A stretch of DNA of 64,000 nt from positions 248,001-312,000 of the forward strand of contig NZ_WQKZ01000002.1 in assembly GCF_009755225.1 (NCBI RefSeq), read 5' to 3'. The DNA is from Hymenobacter ginkgonis (GTDB taxonomy: Bacteria; Bacteroidota; Bacteroidia; Cytophagales; Hymenobacteraceae). The first letter of the stretch is position 1, and every line of letters begins with the position of its first letter. Position numbers and translations under genes: made by a program. This document shows, in pieces, positions 1 to 8,935 of the stretch. The notes under the pieces were generated by a model, which saw nothing but the letters and a program-made list of their open reading frames with translations, was not told the DNA's origin and made no database searches.

Positions 1-1
1 G

Positions 2-1618
2 TACCAGTTGTATCCGCGCAGTTTTCAGGACAGCAACGGCGATGGGGTAGGCGACTTACGCGGTATTATTTCGCGGCTCGACTACCTCCAAAGCCTGGGG
101 GTAGGCACTGTGTGGCTGAACCCCATCTACGGCTCGCCCAACGATGACAACGGCTACGACATTTCGGACTACCGCGCCATCATGAAGGATTTTGGCACCA
201 TGGCCGACTTCGACGCGCTGCTCAAGGGCCTGCACCAGCGCGGCATTAAGCTAGTGATGGACTTGGTGGTGAACCACAGCAGCGACGAACACGCCTGGTT
301 TAAGTCGGCCCGCAGCTCGCGTACTAGCCCCTACCGCGATTACTACTACTGGTGGCCCGCCGACAAGGGCACGCCCCCGGCCCGCTACAGCACTTTCGAT
401 GTCAAGAAAAATGCCTGGCAGTACGACGCTGCTACCAAGAGCTACTACCTGCACTATTTCTCCAAGAAGCAGCCCGACCTGAACTGGAACAACCCCAAGC
501 TGCGCCAGGAAGTGTACAGCCTCATGCGGTTTTGGGCCGACAAAGGCATCGACGGCTTCCGCATGGATGCCTTCCAGTTTGTGGCCAAAGACCCCACCTT
601 CCCGCCCATGCCGGGGCTAAACGAGCACAACTACACCAACGCCTACAACCACGGCCCGCACCTGCACGACTACCTCCAGGAGATGAACCGCGAGGTGCTG
701 AGCAAGTACCACTTGATGACCGTGGCCGAGGGCGCGGGCCGCAACCCCGCCGAGGCCATGCTCTTTGTAGACCCCGCCCGTAAGGAGCTGAATATGACCT
801 ACCACTTCGAGGCGGTGGGGGTAGGCAGCGGCGCAGATACTTACCAACTCACGGCCCTGAAGCGCGTGTTTACACGATGGGACAGCGCCTTTGCCCACAA
901 GGGCTGGCAGTCGATTTACTTAGGCAGCCACGACCAGCCGCGCATCGTGAGCAAGTTCGGCGACGACCGCCCGGCGTTTCGGGCCGCGTCGGCGAAACTG
1001 CTCAACACCTTTATCCTGACCATGCGCGGCACGCCTTATTGCTACAACGGCGACGAGCTGGGCATGACCAATAGCAAGTTTGACAACATCGCCGACTACC
1101 GCGATGTGGCGGCCCGCAACGGCTACCAGCTCGTGCGCAGCCAGGGGGGTAGCATTCCGCAGTATATCAAATCCTTGCAGCGCTTCTCGCGCGACAATAG
1201 CCGCACGCCATTCCAGTGGGATGCCACGGCGAATGCGGGCTTTACCACCGGCACGCCCTGGCTGAAGGTAAACCCCAACTACCCAACCGTCAACGAAGCC
1301 GCCGAAGCCAAAGATTCGGCTTCAGTGCTCCACCACTTCCGCCGGGCCATAGCCGTGCGCAAGCAGCATAAAGCGTTAGTATACGGGCAGTACCAGCTAC
1401 TCGACGCCGCCAACCCACACATCTACGCTTACACCCGCACCCTAGGCGCCGCAAAAGCGCTGGTGGTGCTCAACTTCTCTTCCGCTCCGCAGAGCTGGCC
1501 CCTACCCCCTGGCTTACAGCCCGGCAGCCAGCCTTTGCTCAACAACTACCCTACGGTGCCTACCGGCCCGGCTTTGGCGCTGCAGCCCTGGCAGGCGGTG
1601 GTGCTCAGCCTGCGGTAG
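2..1618 (+). CDS. GH13 alpha-glucosidase / oligo-1,6-glucosidase, 5' partial
   Basis: Glycoside hydrolase family 13 enzyme that would hydrolyse alpha-linked gluco-oligosaccharides. The gene enters from before the window: the first complete codons read YQLYPRSFQDSNGDGVGD, the classic start of the catalytic barrel, so only the initiation region and any signal peptide are missing. Visible conserved regions are DLVVNHSS (region I), GFRMDAFQF with the nucleophile Asp at 566-568, VAEGAG with the probable acid/base Glu, and SHDQPR (region IV). The C-terminal beta domain ends at the stop. The layout resembles the MalL/oligo-1,6-glucosidase group. The residue after the nucleophile is Ala, where strict alpha-1,6 enzymes usually have Val, so alpha-1,4 activity is possible (inference). 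It precedes susC by about 160 bases and probably belongs to the same sugar-utilisation locus. Family is secure; exact substrate is not. Confidence 0.9.
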   Translation, partial: YQLYPRSFQDSNGDGVGDLRGIISRLDYLQSLGVGTVWLNPIYGSPNDDNGYDISDYRAIMKDFGTMADFDALLKGLHQRGIKLVMDLVVNHSSDEHAWFKSARSSRTSPYRDYYYWWPADKGTPPARYSTFDVKKNAWQYDAATKSYYLHYFSKKQPDLNWNNPKLRQEVYSLMRFWADKGIDGFRMDAFQFVAKDPTFPPMPGLNEHNYTNAYNHGPHLHDYLQEMNREVLSKYHLMTVAEGAGRNPAEAMLFVDPARKELNMTYHFEAVGVGSGADTYQLTALKRVFTRWDSAFAHKGWQSIYLGSHDQPRIVSKFGDDRPAFRAASAKLLNTFILTMRGTPYCYNGDELGMTNSKFDNIADYRDVAARNGYQLVRSQGGSIPQYIKSLQRFSRDNSRTPFQWDATANAGFTTGTPWLKVNPNYPTVNEAAEAKDSASVLHHFRRAIAVRKQHKALVYGQYQLLDAANPHIYAYTRTLGAAKALVVLNFSSAPQSWPLPPGLQPGSQPLLNNYPTVPTGPALALQPWQAVVLSLR

Positions 1619-1703
1619 CGCGGGGGGTAGGGCCTATGGCCTTCAGCAATTTTCACTCTTTTCCAGGTCCTCACTTAGCGCAGGTAGCTGCTGTAACTTT
1701 TTT

Positions 1704-1717
1704 CGAAATCGTTTGCG
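1704..1717. promoter_or_regulatory. Candidate LacI-family operator upstream of susC
   Basis: The quasi-palindrome CGAAATCGTTTGCG has a central CG flanked by AA and TT half-sites, the general form of LacI/GalR operators. It sits about 60 bases before the SusC start in the GH13-susC gap. Sugar loci in this phylum often carry LacI-type regulators (known), but no such regulator is in this window. Assignment is by motif form only. Confidence 0.4.
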
Positions 1718-1775
1718 ATAGCTGCTGCGGCGGCTAAGTGTTTTTAGAATTTCCCACTTTTCCTCCTTTTCACTC

Positions 1776-4700
1776 ATGCGTAACACCTGTTACTCAACGC
1801 ACCAAGCCTACGAGCAGCCGGCGGTCCGGTCGGCCCTAAGCGGCAAGTTGCTGCTCTTAACCCTTTTCTTGCCCATCGCTAGCTTTGCGCAAACCACGCG
1901 CGACGTATCGGGCAAGGTGACGGACGCCACCGGCACCGGCCTGCCCGGCGTGACGGTACTCGTGACGGGCACCCAGATTGGGGCCAGCACGGGGGCCGAT
2001 GGCTCATTCCGGCTGCAAGTACCCGCCACCGCTACTTCGCTCACGGTGTCGTTCGTGGGCTACGCCAAGCAAACGGTGGACATCACAGGTAAATCCACGG
2101 TGACCATCGCGCTAAAAGACGATGCCCAGGCCCTGGGTGATGTAGTAGTAGTGGGCTACGGCTCGGTGCAGAAAAGCGACCTGACCGGAGCCGTGAGCAC
2201 GCTGGGTCCCAAAGATTTCAACAAGGGCACCTTTACCTCGCCCGATCAGCTTATTCAGGGCCGGACCTCGGGTGTGCAGATAACTCAGAATAGCGGGCAG
2301 CCCGGTGGGGCCTCCACTATCCGCATCCGAGGCAACTCGGCTGTAACAGGCACCGGCCAGCCGCTGTACGTGGTGGACGGCGTGCCGCTCGACGGCCGCT
2401 CGGCCCGCCCGGGCCTGAATACTTCGGCCGGCGACAGCCCGGACAGCAACCCACTCAACTTCTTGAACCCAGCTGATATTGAGTCGCTTACGGTACTTAA
2501 GGATGCCTCGGCCACGGCTATTTATGGCTCGCGAGCTGCTTACGGCGTCGTACTCATTACTACCAAGCGCGGTAAGATAGGCGAAGCCAAACTGGATATT
2601 GGGGTATCGGGCGGCTTCTCGCACATCATGCGCCGCATCGATGTGCTGAACGCGGACCAGTACCGCCAGGCCCTTACCTACTACGGGGCTCCGGCCAGCA
2701 ATGATAAAGGCCTAAGCAATGATGCGCTAGGAGCCATTTTGCAAACCGCGCCGCTGCAGAACTATACGGCGGCCGTGAGCGGGGGCAACGAGAATGCGCG
2801 CTACCGCCTCTCGGTAGGCTACCTCGACCAGAAGGGTATTGTTAAGAAAACCGACTTCAAGAAATATAGCGCCAACTTCGTAACCAACGTAAAGTTTCTG
2901 GAAAGCAAGAAGCTGGGCGTGGATATGAACATCACGGCTAGCCAAACGCGCGAGCAGCTAGCCCCCATCACTAACAACGGCGACTTCCGGGGCAGCCTCA
3001 TCGGCCAGGCCTTGCAGTGGAATCCCACCGACTCGCTGTATAGCGCCAATGGCCTGCCGGTGTCGCGCCTGGGCAGCACGACCATCAACCCGGTGGCGCA
3101 GCAGCAGTACTACGATGATAACTCGCGCGTAACGACGGCCTTGGCTTCAATTTCGCCCTACTACAAGTTTACCGACTGGCTGGAGTACCGCGCCTTGGTG
3201 GCTATCAACTATAGCACGGGTATGCGGCGCACTTCGATTGACCAGCGCCTCAATATCTCTGATTATCAGCAGTTTGGCTACGCCGCCATCGGTACCAACG
3301 AGCTGCAAACGCAGCAAATGACCCACACACTGAATTTTAACAAGAAAGTCACGCCGGACCTCAACGTGAATGCCTTGCTGGGCTACGAATACACTAAATT
3401 CGGCTTTTCGGGCACTAACCTGAGCGGCCGCGGACCAGCTAACTCGGATGGCACGCCGAAGGGCTTCGGCACCTACGGGCTCGACTACACCAACTACCTC
3501 CAGTATTCGAACCCCTCGGGCCGCCTCATCTCATCGTTTGTAGACCCGGTTACGGAACTGCAGTCGTTTTTCGGTCGCGCCATTCTTAACTACAAGGACC
3601 GCTACCTACTCACGGCTACGCTGCGGGCTGATGGTAGTACCAAGTTTGGCGACAATAACAAGTACGGCTACTTCCCGTCGGTATCGGCGGCCTGGGATAT
3701 TAGCCAGGAAGAGTTCTTGAAGTCGAAGTACGAAGCCCTCAACCAGTTGAAGTTGCGCGTGGGCTACGGCCGCACCGGCAACCAAGAGTTTCCGGCCGGC
3801 TCGGCTCGCGACCAGTTCGTGTTCCTGCCCAACAATGGCGGTATCAGCCGGACCACCAACGCCAACGCCGACCTGAAGTGGCAGTCGGATGAGCAGTACA
3901 ACGCCGGTATCGACGTAGCCATGTTCAACAACCGCGTGACGCTGACGGCCGACTACTTCTACAAGCGCACCACCGACCTGCTGTACCCCAACATCCCCGG
4001 CTTTCCGGCGGCGCCCGGCGGCAGCAGCGTGGTGTGGCAAAACCTGCCGGGCAACATCGTGAACAAGGGCGTAGAACTATTGCTCGGCGTCACGGCCGTT
4101 GATGGCCAGCGCTTTGGCTTGAACTTCAATGCCAACGCCACCTTTGTGCACAACAACGTGTCGGGTTTGCCAGCTACGCTCATCATTCAGACCGGCACGC
4201 TCAGCGGGCAGGGTCTGTCGGGGGTACTGGCCGAAACCATTCAGAACGGCCAGCCGCTCAACGGCTTCTACCTGCCCACCTATAATGGCCTCAACTCTAC
4301 TACCGGCATCTATAATGATTTTACTCCGGCCAGCTACGTGGGCAACCCCAACCCTACGGCCATTGCGGGCTTAAGCACTACCATCCGCTTTGCTAAACTC
4401 TCGCTGACTGCCAACTTCAACGGGGTATTCGGCAACAAGATTTACAATAACACCTTCAACAGTGTGCTCAACGTGAGCCAGATTCGCGGGGGCCGCAACA
4501 TTTCGCTGGCCGAGTACCAATCGGGAGTAAAAGAGTCGGTGGCCAACGCCGTAACGCCCTCGACGCGCTACCTGGAAAGCGGCAATTTTGTGAAGCTCTC
4601 CAACGTGACGCTCTCCTACGCCCTTGGCGACATCGGCAAGGTATTCAAAGGGGCTAGCATCTACGCCATCGGCCAGAACTTGTTCGTTATCACGAAGTAC

Positions 4701-4823
4701 CGGGGCTTCGATCCTGAGGTGAACACAAATAAGTCGTCGGGTGTAGTACCCTCAGCCGGCATCGATTACACGGGTTATCCCACGGCTCGCACCTTCACGT
4801 TCGGCCTCAACTTCTCTCTGTAA
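1776..4823 (+). CDS. SusC/RagA-family TonB-linked outer membrane receptor
   Basis: Outer membrane TonB-dependent transporter of 1015 residues that would import oligosaccharides together with its SusD partner. A signal peptide ends near residue 38 (ASFAQ). It is followed by a carboxypeptidase-regulatory-like domain (about 42-125, GKVTDATGTGLPGVTV), the TonB-box and plug region (DVVVVGYGSVQKSDLTGAV; plug to about 250, with VYVVDGVPLDG and IYGSRAAYGVVLITTKRG), and a long beta-barrel ending in FTFGLNFSL. All of these are SusC hallmarks. It is followed 23 bases later by susD, and the GH13 gene upstream points to an alpha-glucan substrate (inference). The start was chosen at the ATG that gives a signal peptide, although the 20 residues before the hydrophobic core are longer than usual. 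Confidence 0.95.
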   Translation: MRNTCYSTHQAYEQPAVRSALSGKLLLLTLFLPIASFAQTTRDVSGKVTDATGTGLPGVTVLVTGTQIGASTGADGSFRLQVPATATSLTVSFVGYAKQTVDITGKSTVTIALKDDAQALGDVVVVGYGSVQKSDLTGAVSTLGPKDFNKGTFTSPDQLIQGRTSGVQITQNSGQPGGASTIRIRGNSAVTGTGQPLYVVDGVPLDGRSARPGLNTSAGDSPDSNPLNFLNPADIESLTVLKDASATAIYGSRAAYGVVLITTKRGKIGEAKLDIGVSGGFSHIMRRIDVLNADQYRQALTYYGAPASNDKGLSNDALGAILQTAPLQNYTAAVSGGNENARYRLSVGYLDQKGIVKKTDFKKYSANFVTNVKFLESKKLGVDMNITASQTREQLAPITNNGDFRGSLIGQALQWNPTDSLYSANGLPVSRLGSTTINPVAQQQYYDDNSRVTTALASISPYYKFTDWLEYRALVAINYSTGMRRTSIDQRLNISDYQQFGYAAIGTNELQTQQMTHTLNFNKKVTPDLNVNALLGYEYTKFGFSGTNLSGRGPANSDGTPKGFGTYGLDYTNYLQYSNPSGRLISSFVDPVTELQSFFGRAILNYKDRYLLTATLRADGSTKFGDNNKYGYFPSVSAAWDISQEEFLKSKYEALNQLKLRVGYGRTGNQEFPAGSARDQFVFLPNNGGISRTTNANADLKWQSDEQYNAGIDVAMFNNRVTLTADYFYKRTTDLLYPNIPGFPAAPGGSSVVWQNLPGNIVNKGVELLLGVTAVDGQRFGLNFNANATFVHNNVSGLPATLIIQTGTLSGQGLSGVLAETIQNGQPLNGFYLPTYNGLNSTTGIYNDFTPASYVGNPNPTAIAGLSTTIRFAKLSLTANFNGVFGNKIYNNTFNSVLNVSQIRGGRNISLAEYQSGVKESVANAVTPSTRYLESGNFVKLSNVTLSYALGDIGKVFKGASIYAIGQNLFVITKYRGFDPEVNTNKSSGVVPSAGIDYTGYPTARTFTFGLNFSL

Positions 4824-4846
4824 CTCACCCATCGCGCATTATTATT

Positions 4847-6409
4847 ATGAAAAAGATACTCAGTGCAGCGGCCATGCTGGCCCTGCTGCAGCTAGCCGAT
4901 AGCTGCAAGATTAACGAGGAGTTTCAGGGCGTGCTTACCCCCGACCAGATTGCCACCGGCAATGCGGCCTCGCTGCTCGAAGGCGCCTACACGGCCATGC
5001 GGAGCCCGTTTCAGGGGGCCACCCAGATTTTTGCCATGACGGAGGTGACCACCGACGAGCGCCTGATGCCCACCCGCTCCGGCGACTGGGACGATAATGG
5101 CAAGTGGCGCGCCCTGCACCTGCACAATTGGGACGCCAACCACCCTGAAATTCGGGATGCCTTCGCCAATCTGGGTGGGGTAATATTCGCGGCCAACGAC
5201 GTGCTGCAAACCAAGTTTAACGCCACTGCCCAGCAGCAGGCCGAAGCACGCTTCATCCGCGCTTTTGCTACCTACTGGACGCTGGACCTCTACGACCAAG
5301 TGCCCTACCGCGAGCCCGGCGAAACGGTGGGCGTGCTGGCCCGCGTGCGCAAAGGCTCGGAGGCGCTCGACTATGTCATTAGTGAGGTAACGGCCGTTAT
5401 CAACAACCTGCCCGATGGGCCGGCCTACCGGGCTAATAAGGACGCGGCCCGCTGCCTGCTCATGAAATGCTACCTCAACCGAGGGGTGTATGCCAACCGC
5501 CAGACGCCCACGTTTGCGGCAGCCGATATGAACCAGGTGATTACCCTGGCTGACCAGATTATCACCGGCAACCGCTATAAGTTTGCTAACAACTACTTCG
5601 ACAACTTCGCCCCCGACAACACCAACATCGGCACGGAAAACATCTTTACCGAGCAGAATATCGGCGGGGTGAGCAGCGGGGCGCAGTACGATTTATGGCG
5701 CTTCATCTCGCACTACAATATGGTGCCCAGCGGCTACAACGGCCCGTGTGCCCTGCCGACTTTCTACGACACGTTTGGAGCTAACGACATCCGCCGCGGC
5801 ACGGTGTATACCTATACCAACGGGCCGGCTAACCCCGGAAAGCGCCAAAACGTGGGCTTCCTCATTGGGCAGCAATACAACCTGATTACGGACAAGGCCC
5901 TTACCGACCGCAGCGGCGCGCCGCTAGCCTTCACCCGGGCGGTGAGTATCATCGAACTCGGCGCCAACCTGGAGGTAACCGGCATCCGACCTATGAAATA
6001 CCCGCCCGATTTCACCAACAACGCCTCGGGCGCGATTGACAACGACATGGTGCACTTCCGCCTGCCCGACGTGCTGCTGATGAAGGCCGAAGCCATTTTG
6101 CGCGGCGGCACCGGCACCACGGCCGGCACCTACGGCAGCACGCCGCTAGCCTTGGTCAACTCTATTCGTACCAATGCCTCTCGTAGTGCCGGCGCCCTGG
6201 CCGCCGTGGATTTGCCCACGCTCTACGCCGAGCGCGGCCGCGAGCTGTATCTGGAGCAGTGGCGCCGCCAGGATATGGTGCGCTTCGGCACGTTCCTGGG
6301 TCCCATCGAGCAAGGCCCCACGAGCAGCGACCCCAAATATCTCATCTTCCCCATCCCGAATCAGCAATTAGCAGTGAACCCAAACCTCACTCAGAACCCA
6401 GGATACTAG
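4847..6409 (+). CDS. SusD/RagB-family outer membrane lipoprotein
   Basis: Surface glycan-binding lipoprotein of 520 residues that forms the lid of the SusC transporter. The N-terminus is a lipoprotein signal with Cys20 as the likely acylated residue (LADSC, a somewhat unusual lipobox with Asp two residues before the Cys). The body shows SusD features: the early segment LLEGAYTAMRSPF, TPR-like helices around AARCLLMKCYLNRGVY, and the C-terminal block with RLPDVLLMKAEAILRGG, then ERGRELYLEQWRRQDMVRFG and the ending FPIPNQQLAVNPNLTQNPGY. The last block is strongly conserved in the family. It lies directly downstream of susC and is followed by a strong terminator, so it closes the operon. Confidence 0.95.
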   Translation: MKKILSAAAMLALLQLADSCKINEEFQGVLTPDQIATGNAASLLEGAYTAMRSPFQGATQIFAMTEVTTDERLMPTRSGDWDDNGKWRALHLHNWDANHPEIRDAFANLGGVIFAANDVLQTKFNATAQQQAEARFIRAFATYWTLDLYDQVPYREPGETVGVLARVRKGSEALDYVISEVTAVINNLPDGPAYRANKDAARCLLMKCYLNRGVYANRQTPTFAAADMNQVITLADQIITGNRYKFANNYFDNFAPDNTNIGTENIFTEQNIGGVSSGAQYDLWRFISHYNMVPSGYNGPCALPTFYDTFGANDIRRGTVYTYTNGPANPGKRQNVGFLIGQQYNLITDKALTDRSGAPLAFTRAVSIIELGANLEVTGIRPMKYPPDFTNNASGAIDNDMVHFRLPDVLLMKAEAILRGGTGTTAGTYGSTPLALVNSIRTNASRSAGALAAVDLPTLYAERGRELYLEQWRRQDMVRFGTFLGPIEQGPTSSDPKYLIFPIPNQQLAVNPNLTQNPGY

Positions 6410-6449
6410 GCAAATGATTGGCGGCTCCTCGGGGCTCAGCTATCGCACA

Positions 6450-6509
6450 CACAAAAAGCCGTCAGTTTTGCTTCTGGCCTAGCCTAAGCAAGACTGACGG
6501 CTTTTTGTG
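6450..6509 (+). terminator. Intrinsic terminator after susD
   Basis: A perfect 17-bp stem (CACAAAAAGCCGTCAGT and its complement) encloses a 26-base loop, with a T-run inside the right arm. It lies 40 bases after the susD stop and could act in both directions. Confidence 0.8.
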
Positions 6510-6638
6510 CCTCTACCCTTTCTACCTAAGCAAACGCTCAACGGTTAGCACTGTAATTTGAACAAAGCTAACCTAATATTTTAGGTGGTTTGCTACGCGC
6601 AAAACAGTTCAAAAGGGGCACTGACGGGCGCACTAACA

Positions 6639-6677
6639 AAAAACCCTTTGTAAATACGTGATTTACAAAGGGTTTTT
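6639..6677 (-). terminator. Terminator downstream of tRNA-Asn
   Basis: A stem of CCCTTTGTAAAT and its complement is flanked by A and T runs, with a five-base loop. It lies just past the 3' end of the minus-strand tRNA-Asn. Confidence 0.75.
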
Positions 6678-6686
6678 CTCTAAAAG

Positions 6687-6760
6687 CGCTCCCTCCTGGG
6701 CTCGAACCAGGGACCCTCTGATTAACAGTCAGATGCTCTAACCGGCTGAGCTAAGGAAGC
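6687..6760 (-). tRNA. tRNA-Asn (anticodon GTT)
   Basis: Read on the minus strand, the 74-base sequence folds as a cloverleaf. The acceptor GCTTCCT pairs with AGGGAGC with one T-G wobble, the D arm is GCTC...GAGC, the anticodon stem is TCTGA/TCAGA around the loop CTGTTAA (anticodon GTT), and the T loop is TTCGAGC. The discriminator base is G, as expected for Asn. CCA is not encoded. Confidence 0.95.
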
Positions 6761-6793
6761 TAATAGTATTCCGAAACCGGCGCTTTCGGGCTG

Positions 6794-6826
6794 CAAAGAT
6801 AGGGACGCCTTTTTTAGGAAAACAAG
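6794..6826 (-). promoter_or_regulatory. Bacteroidota-type promoter of tRNA-Asn
   Basis: On the minus strand a -33 element CTTG is followed after about 21 bases by TATCTTTG, matching the -7 consensus TAnnTTTG of Bacteroidota primary sigma factors. It lies 34 bases before the tRNA 5' end. Confidence 0.6.
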
Positions 6827-6867
6827 CTCTTCAGATAATTTTCCCTATTTTTTGAACAATATTTTTC

Positions 6868-7311
6868 TTAGTTCGTGATTGTCAACAAGCTACCACTCAT
6901 GCTAACTGCATATTGGCGGAGCGAACGAGTAGCCGGCCCGCCGGACACCGTACCATTCAAGTCAAACTGTGAGGTGCAGCAGGAATCCCGGAAGAATAAG
7001 TGTGAGCTGCGGTCGAGTGTCACGGTAGCGCAGGTGTTGTAGGGCTGGTAGGGGCAGTTGCGCTCAAAAGCGAAGTACGTAGTGGCGTTGCGGCGCACCA
7101 CATAGATGCCCTTGACCCCGCCGCCGTTCAGGCCCGTAGGTGGCAGGGTTACTACCCCATTGTCGAAGCGCAGGGCTTGGTTTTGCTGGTCGCGCAGGTC
7201 GAGCTGCACATTTACGGGCACAGAAGGAATAGTAGACGACGTGTCGGTGCCCGAGCTACAGGCAGCTAGCAGCCCGCTGGCTAGCAAGCCAACCCAAAGA
7301 AGAATCCGCAT
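6868..7311 (-). CDS. Small Rieske-like lipoprotein lacking iron-sulfur ligands
   Basis: Predicted lipoprotein of 147 residues with a lipobox at LLAACSS. The start is set at the ATG giving the compact signal MRILLWVGLL. A longer reading from 7344 would begin inside the ftsY terminator, so it is disfavoured. The mature part has the order of a Rieske domain: a strand-rich segment, RNCPYQP near the first ligand loop, RDSCCTSQFDLNG near the second, then GPATRSLRQYAV resembling the Rieske proline-loop region. The Cys-x-His pairs are absent, so it probably does not bind a [2Fe-2S] cluster; disulfides are an alternative. Function is unknown. It stands alone between the ftsY terminator and tRNA-Asn. 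Confidence 0.7.
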   Translation of the reverse strand: MRILLWVGLLASGLLAACSSGTDTSSTIPSVPVNVQLDLRDQQNQALRFDNGVVTLPPTGLNGGGVKGIYVVRRNATTYFAFERNCPYQPYNTCATVTLDRSSHLFFRDSCCTSQFDLNGTVSGGPATRSLRQYAVSMSGSLLTITN

Positions 7312-7344
7312 GAGGAATAGAAAAGGAGTAGCCGCCAAACGCAC

Positions 7345-7375
7345 AAAACCGCCCGGTAGTTTACCGGGCGGTTTT
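7345..7375 (-). terminator. Terminator downstream of ftsY
   Basis: AAAACCGCCCGGTA pairs perfectly with TACCGGGCGGTTTT across a 3-base loop. It begins 20 bases beyond the ftsY stop on the minus strand. Confidence 0.85.
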
Positions 7376-7394
7376 ATTCAAGCGTTGTTGGCCG

Positions 7395-8372
7395 TTATTT
7401 TTTAAAAAGGGAGTTCACAAACGTGTGGCGGTCAAACAACTGTAAGTCCGTCATCTTCTCTCCTACCCCTATGTAACGCACTGGGATGCTAAACTGGTCG
7501 CTAATGCCGATTACTACCCCCCCTTTAGCCGTGCCATCGAGCTTGGTGATGGCCAGGGCCGTAACCTCAGTAGCGCGGGTAAACTCCTTGGCTTGCAAGA
7601 AAGCATTTTGGCCCGTGCTGCCATCCAGCACTAGTAGTACTTCGTGCGGCGCCTCTGGAATAACCTTTTGCATGACGCGCTTAATTTTGCTGAGCTCGTT
7701 CATCAGGTTCACTTTGTTGTGCAGGCGGCCGGCGGTGTCGATAATCACCACGTCGGCACCCATTTCCACGCCCTTCTGCACGGCGTCGTAGGCCACAGAG
7801 GCGGGGTCGGTGTTCATGCCGTGCGAAATAACCGGTACGCCCACCCGCTGGCCCCACACGATAAGTTGGTCTACGGCCGCCGCCCGAAAAGTGTCGGCGG
7901 CACCCAGCACCACCTTCTTGCCCGCCGAGTGAAAGCGGTGCGCCAGCTTGCCAATGGTAGTTGTTTTGCCCACACCGTTTACGCCTACCACCATGATTAC
8001 GAATGGGTGGCCAGGGCTATCAGGCCGGTCCAGAATAGCGCGCGAGCCCGTGGTTTCGGTATTGGCATCGAGTAAGCCCACTATCTCCTCGCGCAGGATG
8101 CGGTCCAGCTCGTTGGTACTCACGTATTTGTCGCGGGCCACGCGCTTCTCAATGCGGTCGATAACTTTCACGGTCGTATCGATGCCTACATCGGCGTGCA
8201 CGAGCAGCGTTTCGAGGTCGTCGAGCACGGCCTCGTCCACGGTGCTTTTGCCCACCACTGCTTTGCTGAGCTGGTCGAAGAAATTGGTCTTCGTTTTCTG
8301 CAACCCTTCGTCGAGGGCTTGCTGCTGCTCTTTACTATCCTTGTCTTTCTTAAAGAAGTCGAAAAGACCCAT
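7395..8372 (-). CDS. ftsY: Signal recognition particle receptor FtsY
   Basis: SRP-family GTPase of 325 residues that docks ribosome-nascent-chain complexes to the inner membrane for SecYEG insertion. After a short charged N-terminus (FDFFKKDKDSKEQQQ) comes the NG domain. The N-terminal helical bundle is about residues 30-110, G1 is GVNGVGKTTTIGKLA, the family insertion box contains DTFRAAAVDQL, G3 is DTAGR, and G4 is TKLDGTAKGG. The long acidic A domain of enterobacterial FtsY is missing, which is usual in this phylum. It is downstream of rpmB, rpmG and the DUF4295 gene on the same strand, an order conserved across Bacteroidota. A terminator and a palindromic repeat separate it from DUF4295, so it may use its own promoter. 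Confidence 0.97.
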   Translation of the reverse strand: MGLFDFFKKDKDSKEQQQALDEGLQKTKTNFFDQLSKAVVGKSTVDEAVLDDLETLLVHADVGIDTTVKVIDRIEKRVARDKYVSTNELDRILREEIVGLLDANTETTGSRAILDRPDSPGHPFVIMVVGVNGVGKTTTIGKLAHRFHSAGKKVVLGAADTFRAAAVDQLIVWGQRVGVPVISHGMNTDPASVAYDAVQKGVEMGADVVIIDTAGRLHNKVNLMNELSKIKRVMQKVIPEAPHEVLLVLDGSTGQNAFLQAKEFTRATEVTALAITKLDGTAKGGVVIGISDQFSIPVRYIGVGEKMTDLQLFDRHTFVNSLFKK

Positions 8373-8382
8373 ATACCTGCTG

Positions 8383-8483
8383 TGTCATGCGGCGCCTACG
8401 AAGCATCTTACCACGTTCGCAACGCTCGGGTGGGGCAATCTGACGAAAGTAGCCATGATAAGATGCTTCTGGCGCCAGCCTGA
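8383..8483. repeat. Intergenic palindromic repeat, copy A
   Basis: An inverted repeat with arms TGTCATGCGGCGCC-TAC-GAAGCATCTTA and TAAGATGCTTC-T-GGCGCC-AGCCTGACA, about 50 bases apart. It shares GAAGCATCT and TCATGC with copies near 18.7, 23.5 and 29.0 kb. It lies between the ftsY start and the DUF4295 terminator. Confidence 0.7.
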
Positions 8484-8491
8484 CAAAATTG

Positions 8492-8539
8492 TTAAACACG
8501 AAAAAAGTCCCACGAAGGTGGGACTTTTTTCGTGTTTAA
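8492..8539 (-). terminator. Terminator downstream of DUF4295 gene
   Basis: A perfect 22-bp stem with a GAAG tetraloop (arms contain AAAAAAGTCCCAC and GTGGGACTTTTTT). It lies 14 bases past the stop of the ribosomal-protein unit on the minus strand. Confidence 0.85.
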
Positions 8540-8552
8540 GTGCTGGGGCAAC

Positions 8553-8708
8553 TTATTTGCCGGCCAGTACTTCTTGTACTTTATCTACGGGTACCATTTC
8601 CTCCTTGAAGGTATAGGCACCAGTTTTTTCCGAGCGTACGGCGCGAATCACTTTCGCCCAATCTTTGCCCGTGGCAGTTTTCAGGGTTGCTACTACTTTC
8701 TTAGCCAT
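8553..8708 (-). CDS. DUF4295 family small protein
   Basis: A 51-residue basic protein beginning MAKKVVATLKTATGKDWAKV and ending VDKVQEVLAGK. It matches DUF4295, a very small family restricted to Bacteroidota and encoded next to rpmG. The gene starts 9 bases after the rpmG stop and is surely co-transcribed with it. The genomic constancy suggests a ribosome-associated role (inference); the family has no assigned function that I can name. It is followed by a terminator. Confidence 0.9.
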   Translation of the reverse strand: MAKKVVATLKTATGKDWAKVIRAVRSEKTGAYTFKEEMVPVDKVQEVLAGK

Positions 8709-8717
8709 GACGCAGGG

Positions 8718-8900
8718 TTATTTAATTTCCTTGTGAACAGTCATTTTACGCAGAATCGGGTTGAATTTCTTCAGCTCGATGCGCTCGGGGGTGTTCTTAC
8801 GGTTCTTGGTGGTGATGTAGCGCGAGGTGCCCGGCATGCCCGAGTTTTTGTGCTCGGTGCACTCCATGATAACCTGCACCCGGTTTCCTTTCTTGGCCAT
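8718..8900 (-). CDS. rpmG: Large ribosomal subunit protein bL33
   Basis: A 60-residue ribosomal protein of the 50S subunit. The sequence [20 protein letters not shown] and the later segment [20 protein letters not shown] are typical of bL33. Only one Cys (ECT) is present and the CxxC pairs of zinc-binding L33 are absent, so this is the zinc-free type. It is preceded by a good promoter and followed by DUF4295 in the same transcript. Confidence 0.98.
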   Translation of the reverse strand: MAKKGNRVQVIMECTEHKNSGMPGTSRYITTKNRKNTPERIELKKFNPILRKMTVHKEIK

Positions 8901-8935
8901 CGTGACGGGGGGTTTAATTTTTGATTTTAGGACTG

